Assembly: GCA_003517725.1 (NCBI GenBank)
Contig: DOZZ01000321.1
Coordinates: 1-8,075, forward strand
Source: Bryobacterales bacterium
GTDB taxonomy: Bacteria; Acidobacteriota; Terriglobia; Bryobacterales; Bryobacteraceae
Direction of reading: 5' to 3'
DNA length: 8,075 bases
Part shown: piece after piece, positions 1-6,855 of the stretch
Numbering within the stretch: the first letter of the stretch is position 1
Layout: every line of letters begins with the position of its first letter
Notes under the pieces: model-generated
Told to the model about the DNA's origin: nothing
Databases searched by the model: none
Seen by the model: the letters and a program-made list of their open reading frames with translations, nothing else
Translations under genes and position numbers: made by a program

Positions 1-1577
1 GACACCGCAGCCTGGGGCGCCAGCGCCACTTCGAAACGATAATTTGTGGCGCTCGTGTCGGTGGGCTTGCGGCTGGTGACGGTCCATTCCTGGCGGATGG
101 GCTGCTCGATGAGCAGCGTCTTGGCTTTATCATCGGCATTCCTGATGTTGTAGGTGCGCGTTTGAACCTGGGAGTAACGCGTGGTCAGGATGCCGCGATT
201 CATGTGGATCTCGCGCACGGTGGCGTTGCGGGCATCGATCTTTCTGGTAATGCGCGTGCCCAGGTCCACCGCGTAGCTGATCAGCCGCTTGTCTCCGCCT
301 TTGATCGTTTCGACCAGCGCTTCGCCGGCGTATGCGCCGCCGTCGAACAGCGTGACCGGGCCGCCATCGAGCGTCTTGCCGGTGGTGTTGGACAGTTCGG
401 CGGCATTGCGCGGATGTTCCGAACTCTGGTCCGAATAGATCTCGAGCTTGCGCGCGGCAATCTTCTGCTGCAGAAAGGGCAGCATGGCGGATTGATCCTT
501 CGGGATCGTGACCGGATGCGGCATGCGGTATTCGAACAAATCGGCAATTTCGCTGGCGGCGGCAGTTTCGATTGAGCTCATCTCCGCTACCGAGTCCAGC
601 GCTGAGTTCGCGGACATCAGCCCCGCCGAGGGCATTTGTCTCAATTCACTTTTGTATTTGGCGGCCCCGCGCCCGCCTCCCATGCCGCCGATCACTCCGC
701 CCGCCATGCCGCCGCTATGCAGCTCGGGCGCCGCGGCCTGCTCTTCCGGCAGCGCCGCCGTGTTGCGCGCCACCTGGCGCGGCGCGTAGAGCGGAAAAAT
801 AAACGATATCGGCTTGCCCGAAACCAGCGATAAGCTGACCTGGTTCCAATCCTCGCCGGTGGTGTTGTCGACCATCGCCCAACCCTCCAGCGTGGGCTCG
901 CCGGTTTCCGGGAAGATGAGCCGGTAACTCGATTTCCACATCGGAGCGGGTGTGATGTAGCGGACCACCACCTGGCGTGCGGCGCCCCCCGCGGCATCCA
1001 CATACAGACTGCGCTTTTCCGTGGAGCGCGAGGCCAGCAGCGCCCCCAGATAATCGCGAAACTGGCGCTGCAAGACGGCATCCGGGAAGCGTATGGCTTC
1101 GGTTTGCGCCAGTTCCACCGTGCCGATGGCGCCGGAATCGTAGAGGAGGCTCACCTGCTGGCGCTCGGCATGGTCCTTGTCCCCCGGTACCGTGCGCGCC
1201 CCGATGATGGCCCCGGTGACGGTCTTGCCACTGCTCGTGATCTCTACGGCGGCACCCTTCAACTGATCCAGTAGCGCGGTTAGCGGTTGCCCGCTCAAAA
1301 GCTGAAACGGGAACTCCGACAGGCGCTGGTTTAGCGGGATGGCCGCGTCATACCGCAGGCCCGAGACGGTACCGGCGCCCAAGACCGTCAGCGATTTCAA
1401 AACATCGTCCATCTCCGAGGCTTTGAAATCCAGCCGCGCCGCTTCGCCCGGCGCCAGCGGGCCGGAGCGTTCGAAATATCCCACGCCGTGCTTGAAAAGC
1501 ACCACTTTTCGCACCGGCAACTCAGCGCCAAACAACGCTGTCAGTGAGAGCAAAGTTACTAAAAGCCGGGTAAACAT
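1..1577 (-). CDS. Secreted DUF4139-domain protein (3' end outside window)
   Basis: An open frame of 525 codons starts at ATG 1577-1575 and runs off the left edge without a stop. Residues 1-18 form a signal peptide (MFTRLL, hydrophobic core, cleavage likely after FGA), so the protein is exported. Residues 21-180 are an N-terminal beta-rich part beginning with a VVLFKHGVGYFERSG segment. Residues 214-258 carry the DUF4139 signature: W-x-x-x-Y near 214-218, then NTTGEDW near 238-244 and LVSGKP near 251-256. The family pattern continues with FEYRMPHPVTIPK (348-360), NTTGKTLDGGPV (397-408) and a G-x-Y-x-G-E-A stretch near 414-420. A glycine-rich low-complexity loop (289-305) splits the domain. DUF4139 proteins are mostly uncharacterised; some are annotated as mucoidy-inhibitor MuiA-like. 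I assign no biochemical function. No clear Shine-Dalgarno precedes the start, but no other in-frame start lies close upstream. It is divergent from the outer-membrane protein gene. Confidence 0.88.
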   Translation of the reverse strand, partial: MFTRLLVTLLSLTALFGAELPVRKVVLFKHGVGYFERSGPLAPGEAARLDFKASEMDDVLKSLTVLGAGTVSGLRYDAAIPLNQRLSEFPFQLLSGQPLTALLDQLKGAAVEITSSGKTVTGAIIGARTVPGDKDHAERQQVSLLYDSGAIGTVELAQTEAIRFPDAVLQRQFRDYLGALLASRSTEKRSLYVDAAGGAARQVVVRYITPAPMWKSSYRLIFPETGEPTLEGWAMVDNTTGEDWNQVSLSLVSGKPISFIFPLYAPRQVARNTAALPEEQAAAPELHSGGMAGGVIGGMGGGRGAAKYKSELRQMPSAGLMSANSALDSVAEMSSIETAAASEIADLFEYRMPHPVTIPKDQSAMLPFLQQKIAARKLEIYSDQSSEHPRNAAELSNTTGKTLDGGPVTLFDGGAYAGEALVETIKGGDKRLISYAVDLGTRITRKIDARNATVREIHMNRGILTTRYSQVQTRTYNIRNADDKAKTLLIEQPIRQEWTVTSRKPTDTSATNYRFEVALAPQAAV

Positions 1578-1672
1578 AGAGATGTAGACGCCTAGCTTAT
1601 GCGGAAGTTCCGGCACAGGCAAGCGCCGGCAATGCTTGACAGGGCGGTCAGGCTTGGTCAAACTTCGTTGAG
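1578..1672. promoter_or_regulatory. Divergent intergenic region with candidate promoter and GGTCA repeats
   Basis: These 95 bp must hold the promoters of the DUF4139 gene (leftward) and the barrel gene (rightward). On the plus strand a perfect TTGACA lies at 1636-1641. At a 17-bp spacing the -10 position reads CAAACT, a poor match, and it would place the start of transcription within a few bases of ATG 1673, giving an almost leaderless message. Two GGTCA copies (1646-1650 and 1656-1660) are exactly 10 bp apart, one helical turn, and the TTGAC/GTCAA arms at 1636-1640 and 1657-1661 are an inverted pair. CCGGC (1610-1614) and GCCGG (1625-1629) could form a short hairpin. For the leftward gene the best -10-like string is CATAAG around 1596-1601, also weak. 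The region's role is secure; the individual sites are not. Confidence 0.4.
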
Positions 1673-3166
1673 ATGCGCTATTCCGCCTTGTTATTGGTCG
1701 TATCATTTTGCGCGTTTTCGGCCAACGCGCAGGTGCCGGTTCAACCCCCTTCCACCGATTCCAAGAACACGACGGACCCGACCACGCCGCCGGGGGTCAG
1801 GAAATCGAAAGATAAGGAAGCGGTGCCCGGCACCGGTGTGTCTACCGATGATTCCACCGTGACAGGCACCGAAAAAACGGTGCCGTCGGAGCCGGACTAC
1901 CCCGGCCCCGGAACCCTGGGCCACAATTTCAGCATCGCGCCCGCCAGCACCAAGAGCGTTCGGTTTCGCCCCTATCTGGGCGTCAGCGGCATTTTCGCCA
2001 GCGGTTTGACCGGCGGCCAGATTAACCCCGACGGCAGCATCGCCAGTGCCAGGTCCTGGGGCATTGAAGGCGACTATGGCATCACCGGCATCAAGGTTCG
2101 TGAAAAAGACGAGTTTTCCCTCGATTTTCACGGGAATGTTTTCCATTACATGCCCGACAGCAATTTCGATGGCTCCAATAACTTTCTATCTGCCTCCTAC
2201 ACGCGCCAGCTCAGACCTCATTTACTGGTGCGCTTCGATGATAGCGCCGGCGTCTATTCGAACAATTTCGGCGTCGCCTCCACCGCCGCCACCACCGATA
2301 TCTCCCTCGGCAATACCAATACGTTGGTCACGCCCTCCTCGCAGATTTTAGATAATCGCACTTACTATCTGAGCACCTCGGCCGATGTGGTGTCCATGCT
2401 GTCGCCCCGCGTCACGCTCGATTTCGGAGGCTCGGCATTCGAGGTGAAGCGCCAGTCCTCCGCGCTGATCGGCTCCGTCGGCGAGCAGGCCCGCGCCGAT
2501 GCGGAATATCGCATGTCCCGGCGTTCCACGGTGGGACTCTATTACGGCTACACGCATTACGAATATACCCGCGCATTCGGCGGCTCCGATGTCCATACCC
2601 TCGGGCTGTCGTATTCGGTGGGCGTCACCAAGCGCCTCGAAATGCGTTTCCGGGCGGGCGCCTCGCGCATCGAGTCGCTGAACCTGGCGCAGGTCGCCCT
2701 GGATCCTCTGGTGGCGCTGCTGATTGGGCGTACCACGGGCGAAGTCGCGATGTACCAGATCAACTACATCCCCGATTTTTCGGCGCAAGTTGTGCGAACC
2801 TTCAACCACGCCGTGGCGGGCGCCGAAGCCTCCCTCAGCGTCAGCCCCGGCAATGGCCTTTTGCTAACATCCAAGCGTCACTTCTATAACGCCCACCTGG
2901 ACTATACCGGACTCCGCACTTACTCGATCTCGATGGGCGCCACCCGCGAGGAGCTTGCCGGCATCGGCGTGTCGTTCGCTAATTTCTCAAGCAGTGGTGC
3001 TAACTTCGGCATCTCCCGCGAACTCAAGCACGGCGTCCAGGCCAACTTCCGCGCCGAATACCGCCACTACGACATCAGCTCGTTGACCGGATTTCTGCGT
3101 AACCAGTACAAGCTGATGGTCGGCCTGACCTACAGCCCCGGTGATCGGCCGATCAACATCTGGTAA
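1673..3166 (+). CDS. Outer-membrane beta-barrel protein, 497 aa
   Basis: The start ATG 1673 is followed by a clean signal peptide (MRYSALLLVVSFCAFSANA, cut before Gln20), which fixes the start although only a weak GAG precedes it. Residues 20-75 are a proline/threonine/serine/lysine-rich, probably disordered leader. From about residue 77 to the end the sequence alternates polar and hydrophobic residues in strand-like stretches separated by Gly/Asn/Asp/Ser turns (for example VRFRPYLGVSGIF, RSTVGLYYGYTHYEY, VQANFRAEYRHYD, YKLMVGLTYSP), with many Tyr and Phe. This is the pattern of a transmembrane beta-barrel. The chain ends ...PGDRPINIW, a short tail with a terminal aromatic past the last strand. 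There are no catalytic motifs, and the substrate or partner is unknown; a porin or an exopolysaccharide-associated barrel are both possible. The gene is divergent from the DUF4139 gene and convergent, 6 bp apart, with the lipoprotein gene. Confidence 0.82.
   Translation: MRYSALLLVVSFCAFSANAQVPVQPPSTDSKNTTDPTTPPGVRKSKDKEAVPGTGVSTDDSTVTGTEKTVPSEPDYPGPGTLGHNFSIAPASTKSVRFRPYLGVSGIFASGLTGGQINPDGSIASARSWGIEGDYGITGIKVREKDEFSLDFHGNVFHYMPDSNFDGSNNFLSASYTRQLRPHLLVRFDDSAGVYSNNFGVASTAATTDISLGNTNTLVTPSSQILDNRTYYLSTSADVVSMLSPRVTLDFGGSAFEVKRQSSALIGSVGEQARADAEYRMSRRSTVGLYYGYTHYEYTRAFGGSDVHTLGLSYSVGVTKRLEMRFRAGASRIESLNLAQVALDPLVALLIGRTTGEVAMYQINYIPDFSAQVVRTFNHAVAGAEASLSVSPGNGLLLTSKRHFYNAHLDYTGLRTYSISMGATREELAGIGVSFANFSSSGANFGISRELKHGVQANFRAEYRHYDISSLTGFLRNQYKLMVGLTYSPGDRPINIW
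3143..3154. repeat. 12-bp perfect palindrome at a convergent gene junction
   Basis: GATCGGCCGATC reads the same on both strands. It lies inside the last codons of the barrel gene, 12 bp before its stop codon ends and 18 bp from the end of the convergent lipoprotein gene. With no loop it is a poor RNA hairpin and no U-tract follows, so an ordinary intrinsic terminator is not supported. No other terminator is visible in the 6 bp between the two genes. It may simply reflect the codons for Asp-Arg-Pro-Ile. Confidence 0.3.
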
Positions 3167-3172
3167 GCCGTC

Positions 3173-3793
3173 TCAACGGATCGTAATGCTGCTGGTGCCG
3201 TTCGGATCGGTCCGGCAGAACGGCGCGTTTACCTGATACGGATTCGAAGTCGCGCCGGCCTTGATCGTGCATACCGGACTGCTCTGGTTGATTGGTCCCG
3301 CCTCCTCGCAAGTATTGGCGGCCGGCGTTACGGTCCAGGCCGTGACCTCGCCTGCGCCGAACCATTGGATCTTGTCGCCCGCACTGGCCTCCACCTTCTC
3401 GGCCGCGGCCTTGCCGTTCTCGCAATAGATGAATGGATCGGGCGTGCTGGCCGAGTTGACACCCGTGCCATGCGGCTTATAGTCCTGCGTCAGGGCCGTG
3501 CCTGACGTGGAACCCACGCCAATGCCCGGATCGATGCAGCCGGCGCACTTATATTTGAAGTAGCCGCTGGGTACGTTGATGGTGCACGTCGTCGTGTTAT
3601 CGCCCTCAGCGCACGGCGACCCGTACGGAAACGTCACGGGCAGCCCCTGGTGGTGGGAGTCAACCCACGTCAGTTTGTCGCCTTTGTTGGGATTCAGAAA
3701 CACCTTGCCGCCCGCCTGCACCTGCAGTGTGGTTTCCGTGTGACAACCGGCCAGCAGCACCAGGCTGCAAACCAATACGATGCTGACTCTCAT
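3173..3793 (-). CDS. Cysteine-rich lipoprotein with two copies of one domain, 206 aa
   Basis: The start ATG 3793-3791 has a strong AAAGGAG seven bases upstream. The longer in-frame reading that begins at 4111 is rejected because it overlaps the kinase gene. Residues 1-17 are a lipoprotein signal with lipobox LAGC, Cys17 being the lipidated residue, so the protein is membrane-anchored and lies outside the cytoplasm. The mature part has eight cysteines (61, 70, 83, 86, 124, 162, 175, 193). Two repeats are visible: GDKLTW (38-43) with PC at 61 and TCTI at 69-72, and GDKIQW (139-144) with TC at 162 and VCTI at 174-177. The GDK-to-Cys distance is 23 residues in both copies. The beta-rich GDK-x-x-W layout hints at a small beta-sandwich, perhaps cupredoxin-like, but a complete set of copper ligands is not visible. 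I do not recognise the family. It lies 17 bp downstream of the kinase gene and is probably co-transcribed with it. Confidence 0.85.
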   Translation of the reverse strand: MRVSIVLVCSLVLLAGCHTETTLQVQAGGKVFLNPNKGDKLTWVDSHHQGLPVTFPYGSPCAEGDNTTTCTINVPSGYFKYKCAGCIDPGIGVGSTSGTALTQDYKPHGTGVNSASTPDPFIYCENGKAAAEKVEASAGDKIQWFGAGEVTAWTVTPAANTCEEAGPINQSSPVCTIKAGATSNPYQVNAPFCRTDPNGTSSITIR

Positions 3794-3800
3794 GTGTTTG

Positions 3801-3807
3801 CTCCTTT
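3801..3807 (-). promoter_or_regulatory. Strong Shine-Dalgarno of the lipoprotein gene
   Basis: Read on the minus strand, AAAGGAG stands seven bases before ATG 3793. It lies in the 17-bp gap after the kinase stop codon TAG (3813-3811). It decides the lipoprotein start and implies efficient independent translation initiation on a shared message. The kinase gene itself has no comparable site, so the lipoprotein may be made in excess of the kinase. Confidence 0.8.
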
Positions 3808-3810
3808 GTT

Positions 3811-6483
3811 CTAGGAACCGGCCCGCGCAGGTTTCCTTCCCAGTGTTGCCACGTGGCTGGCGTAGCGCGGATCGCCGCGCAGCCCCTTCAAGTCCAGCGC
3901 CAGTTGCGCCTCCACCGGCGACAGCCCCTGATCTAAGCACCGCAGTACGGTTTGCAGCGCCTGCTCCGTATGTCCCAACACGGCCAGAGTCTGTGCCTTC
4001 GTAAATTGCGACTCCAGATCCGTTGCCCCGCGGGCGTCCGCCGCCTTCAGGTCCGCTTCCGCGTCGGCGCGCCGCCCAATCTTGGCGTGATAGAACGCCA
4101 GCGTCATCCACGCCGCACCGCGCCTGGGATTGGTCGCGATCTCGGCTGCCGCAATCTCCGCCGCCTTGGTATAACTTTCAGCCGCCAGCTTTGGATTGCC
4201 TAGCATGGTATAGCAATCCGCCATATTTCGCCAAGCTAAATCGTCATTCGGCTTCAAATCCCGGGCTTTGATGTAGTAAGTCAGGGCCCCACGGTAGTCG
4301 CGGTCCTGAAACGCGATGTTGCCCAGGTTCAGATAAGCCAAGGCATTCGGCGCGTGCTGCAGGCTTCGCCGGAAGGCATCCGCCGCCTCCTTTTGGCGGT
4401 TCAGCACCAGATACATCGCGCCCAGATTATTCAACGGAAGCGCCACCTGGGGCGCCACGGTGGAGGCCACATCGAAGGCTTCCGCCGCCTCGCGGTAACG
4501 GCCCTGCCGCGACAGTACGAACCCCAGCTCGTTGTAAGCCGGCCAGTAATTAGGACGCTGTTTCAGCAGCTCGCGATAGACCTTCTCTTCATCCGCGTAA
4601 TTGTCGAGGTCGCGAAAGGCCAACGCTCTGGCAACCAGAATTTCGGGATTGCCTGGATCGAGCGACAGCGCGCGCTTGAGCATCGTGACGGCCTCGGGCG
4701 TCTGCCCTGAATACAGATACACGAGAGCCTTGCTCTGCACCGCCTTGGCGGAATCCGGGTTGTAGCGCAGCGCCAGGTCGGCGTTGCTGGCCGCCAGCTT
4801 GAGCGCCGCGCGCTCCCGCGTGAGCCTGAACTTCTGAGCATACGCGAGGGCCAATTTGGCGTAGCCCAGGGCAAACTGCGGATCGGCTTCGAGCGCGCTC
4901 TGATATTTGCCGATGGCCGCGTCGAGCCCCGTATGGTTGGGCTCCGACATCGAAGCCTCGGCGCTGGTGAAGAGCTGATATGCAGCGGGCGGAACGCTAG
5001 CCAGATCCTCTTCGTCTTTGCGATGCGCCGGCGCCACCTGAATATCGAGCAGCCGCGCGGCGGCTGCGGCGGCCTTATCGGCCAACACTCCCAGGTCCGA
5101 CGCGGAGGCCGAGACATAGCTGCTGCGCAGCGGCGCCGCGCTGGCGGCGTCCAGTATGTTCAGACCCAGCCGATACCCGTCCTTGTGCGTCCGCAGCGAG
5201 GCCGCCAGCACCAGGTTGGCGCCCAAAGCACTCACGGCTTCCGAGGGTTGGCGCGGCGCCGCGTGCCCCTGCAGGTCGCTCGACGAGATCAGCAGCAGAT
5301 CTTTGACATAAGCTTCGGCGCGAGCCAGGCGGTTGCCGATCACATCCAGAACGGCTTTCAGAATGGCATGCTGCTGCGAAGCCGGTTCCGGCGGCCAGGC
5401 CATCAGCGCCACGAAGCGCTTCTCCGGGAGCGGGTGCGCGTGGCGGTAGATCGCCGGCCACCCGACCCAGACGCCGCCCGCCGCGCAGGCCGCCGCGCCC
5501 GCTCCGGCCACCAGCACGTGGCGCCGTGAAAGTTGCCGCGGCACTGCCGGCAGCCGGCTGGGGATGACAACGCGCTCCTCCAGCGCGGCCATGGCCTCAC
5601 CCGCCGATTGAAAGCGCCGCGCCGGGTCCTTTTCCAGACATCCCAAAATCACCCGGTCCCATTTCGCGGGCAGGCCCGGCGTCAGGGTGCTGGGCGCAAC
5701 GGAATCGTGCGGGCGTCCGGGCTGGCCGCGCGGCTTATCGCCGGTCAGCATCTCATGCAGCACCATGCCGAAGGCGTACACGTCGCTGGCCGGCGACGCC
5801 ATGCGGCCTTCAAACAGCTCCGGCGCCAGGTAGCCGCGCGTGCCCGCCACTTGGCCCGGAGCCGCCAGCGTCTCGTCGGACTCGTACCAGCGCGAGAGTC
5901 CGAAATCGGTGATGGCGACGCGCACCTCGCCGCCGGCATTCTCCAGCATCACGTTTCCCGGCTTAAAATCGCGGTGGATAATGCCCGCGCGGTGGGCCGC
6001 GTCGAGCCCGCTGGCCATCTGCCGCGCGATCGGGATCGCCGTTTCGACCGGCAGACTGCCGCTGCGGTGCAGCCGGCCGGCGAGCGATTCGCCGCGCAGC
6101 AGCTTCATGGTCAGGAACAGCACCGGCCCGCGCGGTCCCTCGGCGCGGAAAATATCGAAGGTGGGGCAGACGTTGGGGTGATTAACTTCGCGCGCCACCA
6201 GCACCTCGCGTTCGAAACGCTGGCGGATGGAGGCTTTGCCGGCAATCTCGGGAAGCAATGTTTTGAGCGCCAAGTGCTTGTTCTGCAGGTGCCGGTCGGC
6301 GGCCTCGTAGACTTCACCCATGCCGCCGCTGGCCAGAAACCGGATGATGACGAAGCGGTTGCTCAGCACATCGCCGGGCACCAGGTGACGACCGCTGGCG
6401 TAAAGATTCCAGGCTTCGGTAACCTGCTGCTCGCGCGAGATGGCTTGCGTGGCGTCCGACGATTCGGGATGCTCGTCGATCAT
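3811..6483 (-). CDS. Membrane Ser/Thr protein kinase with C-terminal TPR repeats, 890 aa
   Basis: This is a Hanks-type (PknB-like) kinase. Visible in order are the glycine loop ASGGMGEVYEA (51-61), the ATP lysine K74 in LALK, the helix-C glutamate E93, the catalytic HRD with D172 followed by K174 and N177, DFG at 193-195, the activation segment to APE (220-222), D234 in SDVYAFG and the conserved R290. All key residues are present, so it should be an active RD kinase. A single hydrophobic helix (about 322-345) follows. Residues 355-482 form an alpha/beta region resembling the TolB/FlgO-like domain of similar kinases (for example LGANLVLAASLRTHKDGYRL). Eight or nine TPR units cover about 500-860, and the chain ends with an LRGDPRYASHV motif. 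The kinase should be cytoplasmic and the TPR part periplasmic. ATG 6483 is taken as the start; no Shine-Dalgarno is seen. Its target and signal are unknown. Confidence 0.93.
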   Translation of the reverse strand: MIDEHPESSDATQAISREQQVTEAWNLYASGRHLVPGDVLSNRFVIIRFLASGGMGEVYEAADRHLQNKHLALKTLLPEIAGKASIRQRFEREVLVAREVNHPNVCPTFDIFRAEGPRGPVLFLTMKLLRGESLAGRLHRSGSLPVETAIPIARQMASGLDAAHRAGIIHRDFKPGNVMLENAGGEVRVAITDFGLSRWYESDETLAAPGQVAGTRGYLAPELFEGRMASPASDVYAFGMVLHEMLTGDKPRGQPGRPHDSVAPSTLTPGLPAKWDRVILGCLEKDPARRFQSAGEAMAALEERVVIPSRLPAVPRQLSRRHVLVAGAGAAACAAGGVWVGWPAIYRHAHPLPEKRFVALMAWPPEPASQQHAILKAVLDVIGNRLARAEAYVKDLLLISSSDLQGHAAPRQPSEAVSALGANLVLAASLRTHKDGYRLGLNILDAASAAPLRSSYVSASASDLGVLADKAAAAAARLLDIQVAPAHRKDEEDLASVPPAAYQLFTSAEASMSEPNHTGLDAAIGKYQSALEADPQFALGYAKLALAYAQKFRLTRERAALKLAASNADLALRYNPDSAKAVQSKALVYLYSGQTPEAVTMLKRALSLDPGNPEILVARALAFRDLDNYADEEKVYRELLKQRPNYWPAYNELGFVLSRQGRYREAAEAFDVASTVAPQVALPLNNLGAMYLVLNRQKEAADAFRRSLQHAPNALAYLNLGNIAFQDRDYRGALTYYIKARDLKPNDDLAWRNMADCYTMLGNPKLAAESYTKAAEIAAAEIATNPRRGAAWMTLAFYHAKIGRRADAEADLKAADARGATDLESQFTKAQTLAVLGHTEQALQTVLRCLDQGLSPVEAQLALDLKGLRGDPRYASHVATLGRKPARAGS

Positions 6484-6593
6484 AAACAGCGGCCCGTTAG
6501 TAGGTAGATGATACCTCGGGATCTGACGAAACCGCCGACCGAAACCACCTAGTGCCGGTTACTTTCTCCTACGCCTGGTCTGTTGAATGGTGG
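6484..6593 (-). promoter_or_regulatory. Kinase upstream region with direct repeats and a -10-like box
   Basis: This 110-bp stretch lies between the kinase start and the remnant upstream. Read on the minus strand, TATCAT at 6513-6508 matches five of six bases of a -10 box and would give a leader of about 20 bases. No good -35 stands at the usual distance. Further upstream are two near-identical copies, GACGAAACC (6525-6533) and GACCGAAACC (6537-6546), spaced about one helical turn on the plus strand, in the place an activator could bind. Both are weak calls made by eye. Confidence 0.3.
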
Positions 6594-6839
6594 CTATTCG
6601 GTAGCGGGCTGCATCGGGCCCCGCGGAGAACTCCAGGTGACCCGGCCGTACTGATCGCGCACCACCACGCCAACAGGCCCGATTTCCACTCGCAGTTTGC
6701 CAGTGAATCAACTCGGCGCCAGACCGTCCGCCACGTAGCATCGCTTGCGTCTTTCCTGCGCTATCGACCAGCGTGAACGAGGTCGCCCGAATGGCCGCTC
6801 GTCTTGGGCATGCACCACCAGGGCGGTGCGGTTGGCCAT
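6594..6839 (-). pseudogene. Probable frame-broken small gene or gene remnant
   Basis: No single frame is open, but protein-like segments follow each other on the minus strand. The first runs from ATG 6839 (MANRTALVVHAQDERPFG). The frame then changes by two, near 6780, giving ATSFTLVDSAGKTQAMLRGG. The last piece returns to the first frame after the TGA at 6710-6708 and gives TGKLRVEIGPVGVVVRDQYG, then RVTWSSPRG and a stop at 6596-6594. The two shifts cancel, and following them avoids the TGA, so about 80 residues could be restored by two small indels. The pieces LVDSAGK and VVVRDQYGRVTWSS have the x-D-x-x-G-K/R pattern of short beta repeats; the last also slightly resembles bulb-lectin motifs. 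It lies 16 bp after the 140-aa secreted protein gene. Sequencing error and true decay cannot be told apart here. Confidence 0.42.
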
Positions 6840-6855
6840 GTAACTTGGATCAGCC

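Noticed and set aside
162..575. 137-codon plus-strand frame
   Set aside because: Antisense to the DUF4139 gene, which has clear family motifs across this stretch.
1607..1630. CCGGC/GCCGG hairpin as a terminator
   Set aside because: A 5-bp stem with a 10-base loop and no U-tract, located between two divergent starts where no transcript should end.
1703..2146. 147-codon minus-strand frame under the barrel gene
   Set aside because: Antisense shadow with Gly/Ala/Arg-rich composition and no signal peptide; the plus strand carries a clean signal peptide and barrel pattern.
3200..3793. Type 1 copper site in the lipoprotein
   Set aside because: The His-Cys-His-Met arrangement cannot be found in either repeat, so a copper-protein call would go beyond the sequence.
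3173..4111. 312-codon version of the lipoprotein
   Set aside because: The extra N-terminal 106 residues overlap the kinase gene in another frame and hide the lipobox. The AAAGGAG before ATG 3793 marks the real start.
4933..5529. 198-codon plus-strand frame inside the kinase gene
   Set aside because: Antisense shadow of the kinase's juxtamembrane and periplasmic region; Arg/Gln-rich, no signal or motif.
5533..6507. 324-codon open frame on the plus strand opposite the kinase domain
   Set aside because: It lies antisense to a kinase with every catalytic motif intact, and its translation is rich in Arg, His and Gln with no domain pattern. GC-rich coding DNA commonly leaves long antisense frames open.
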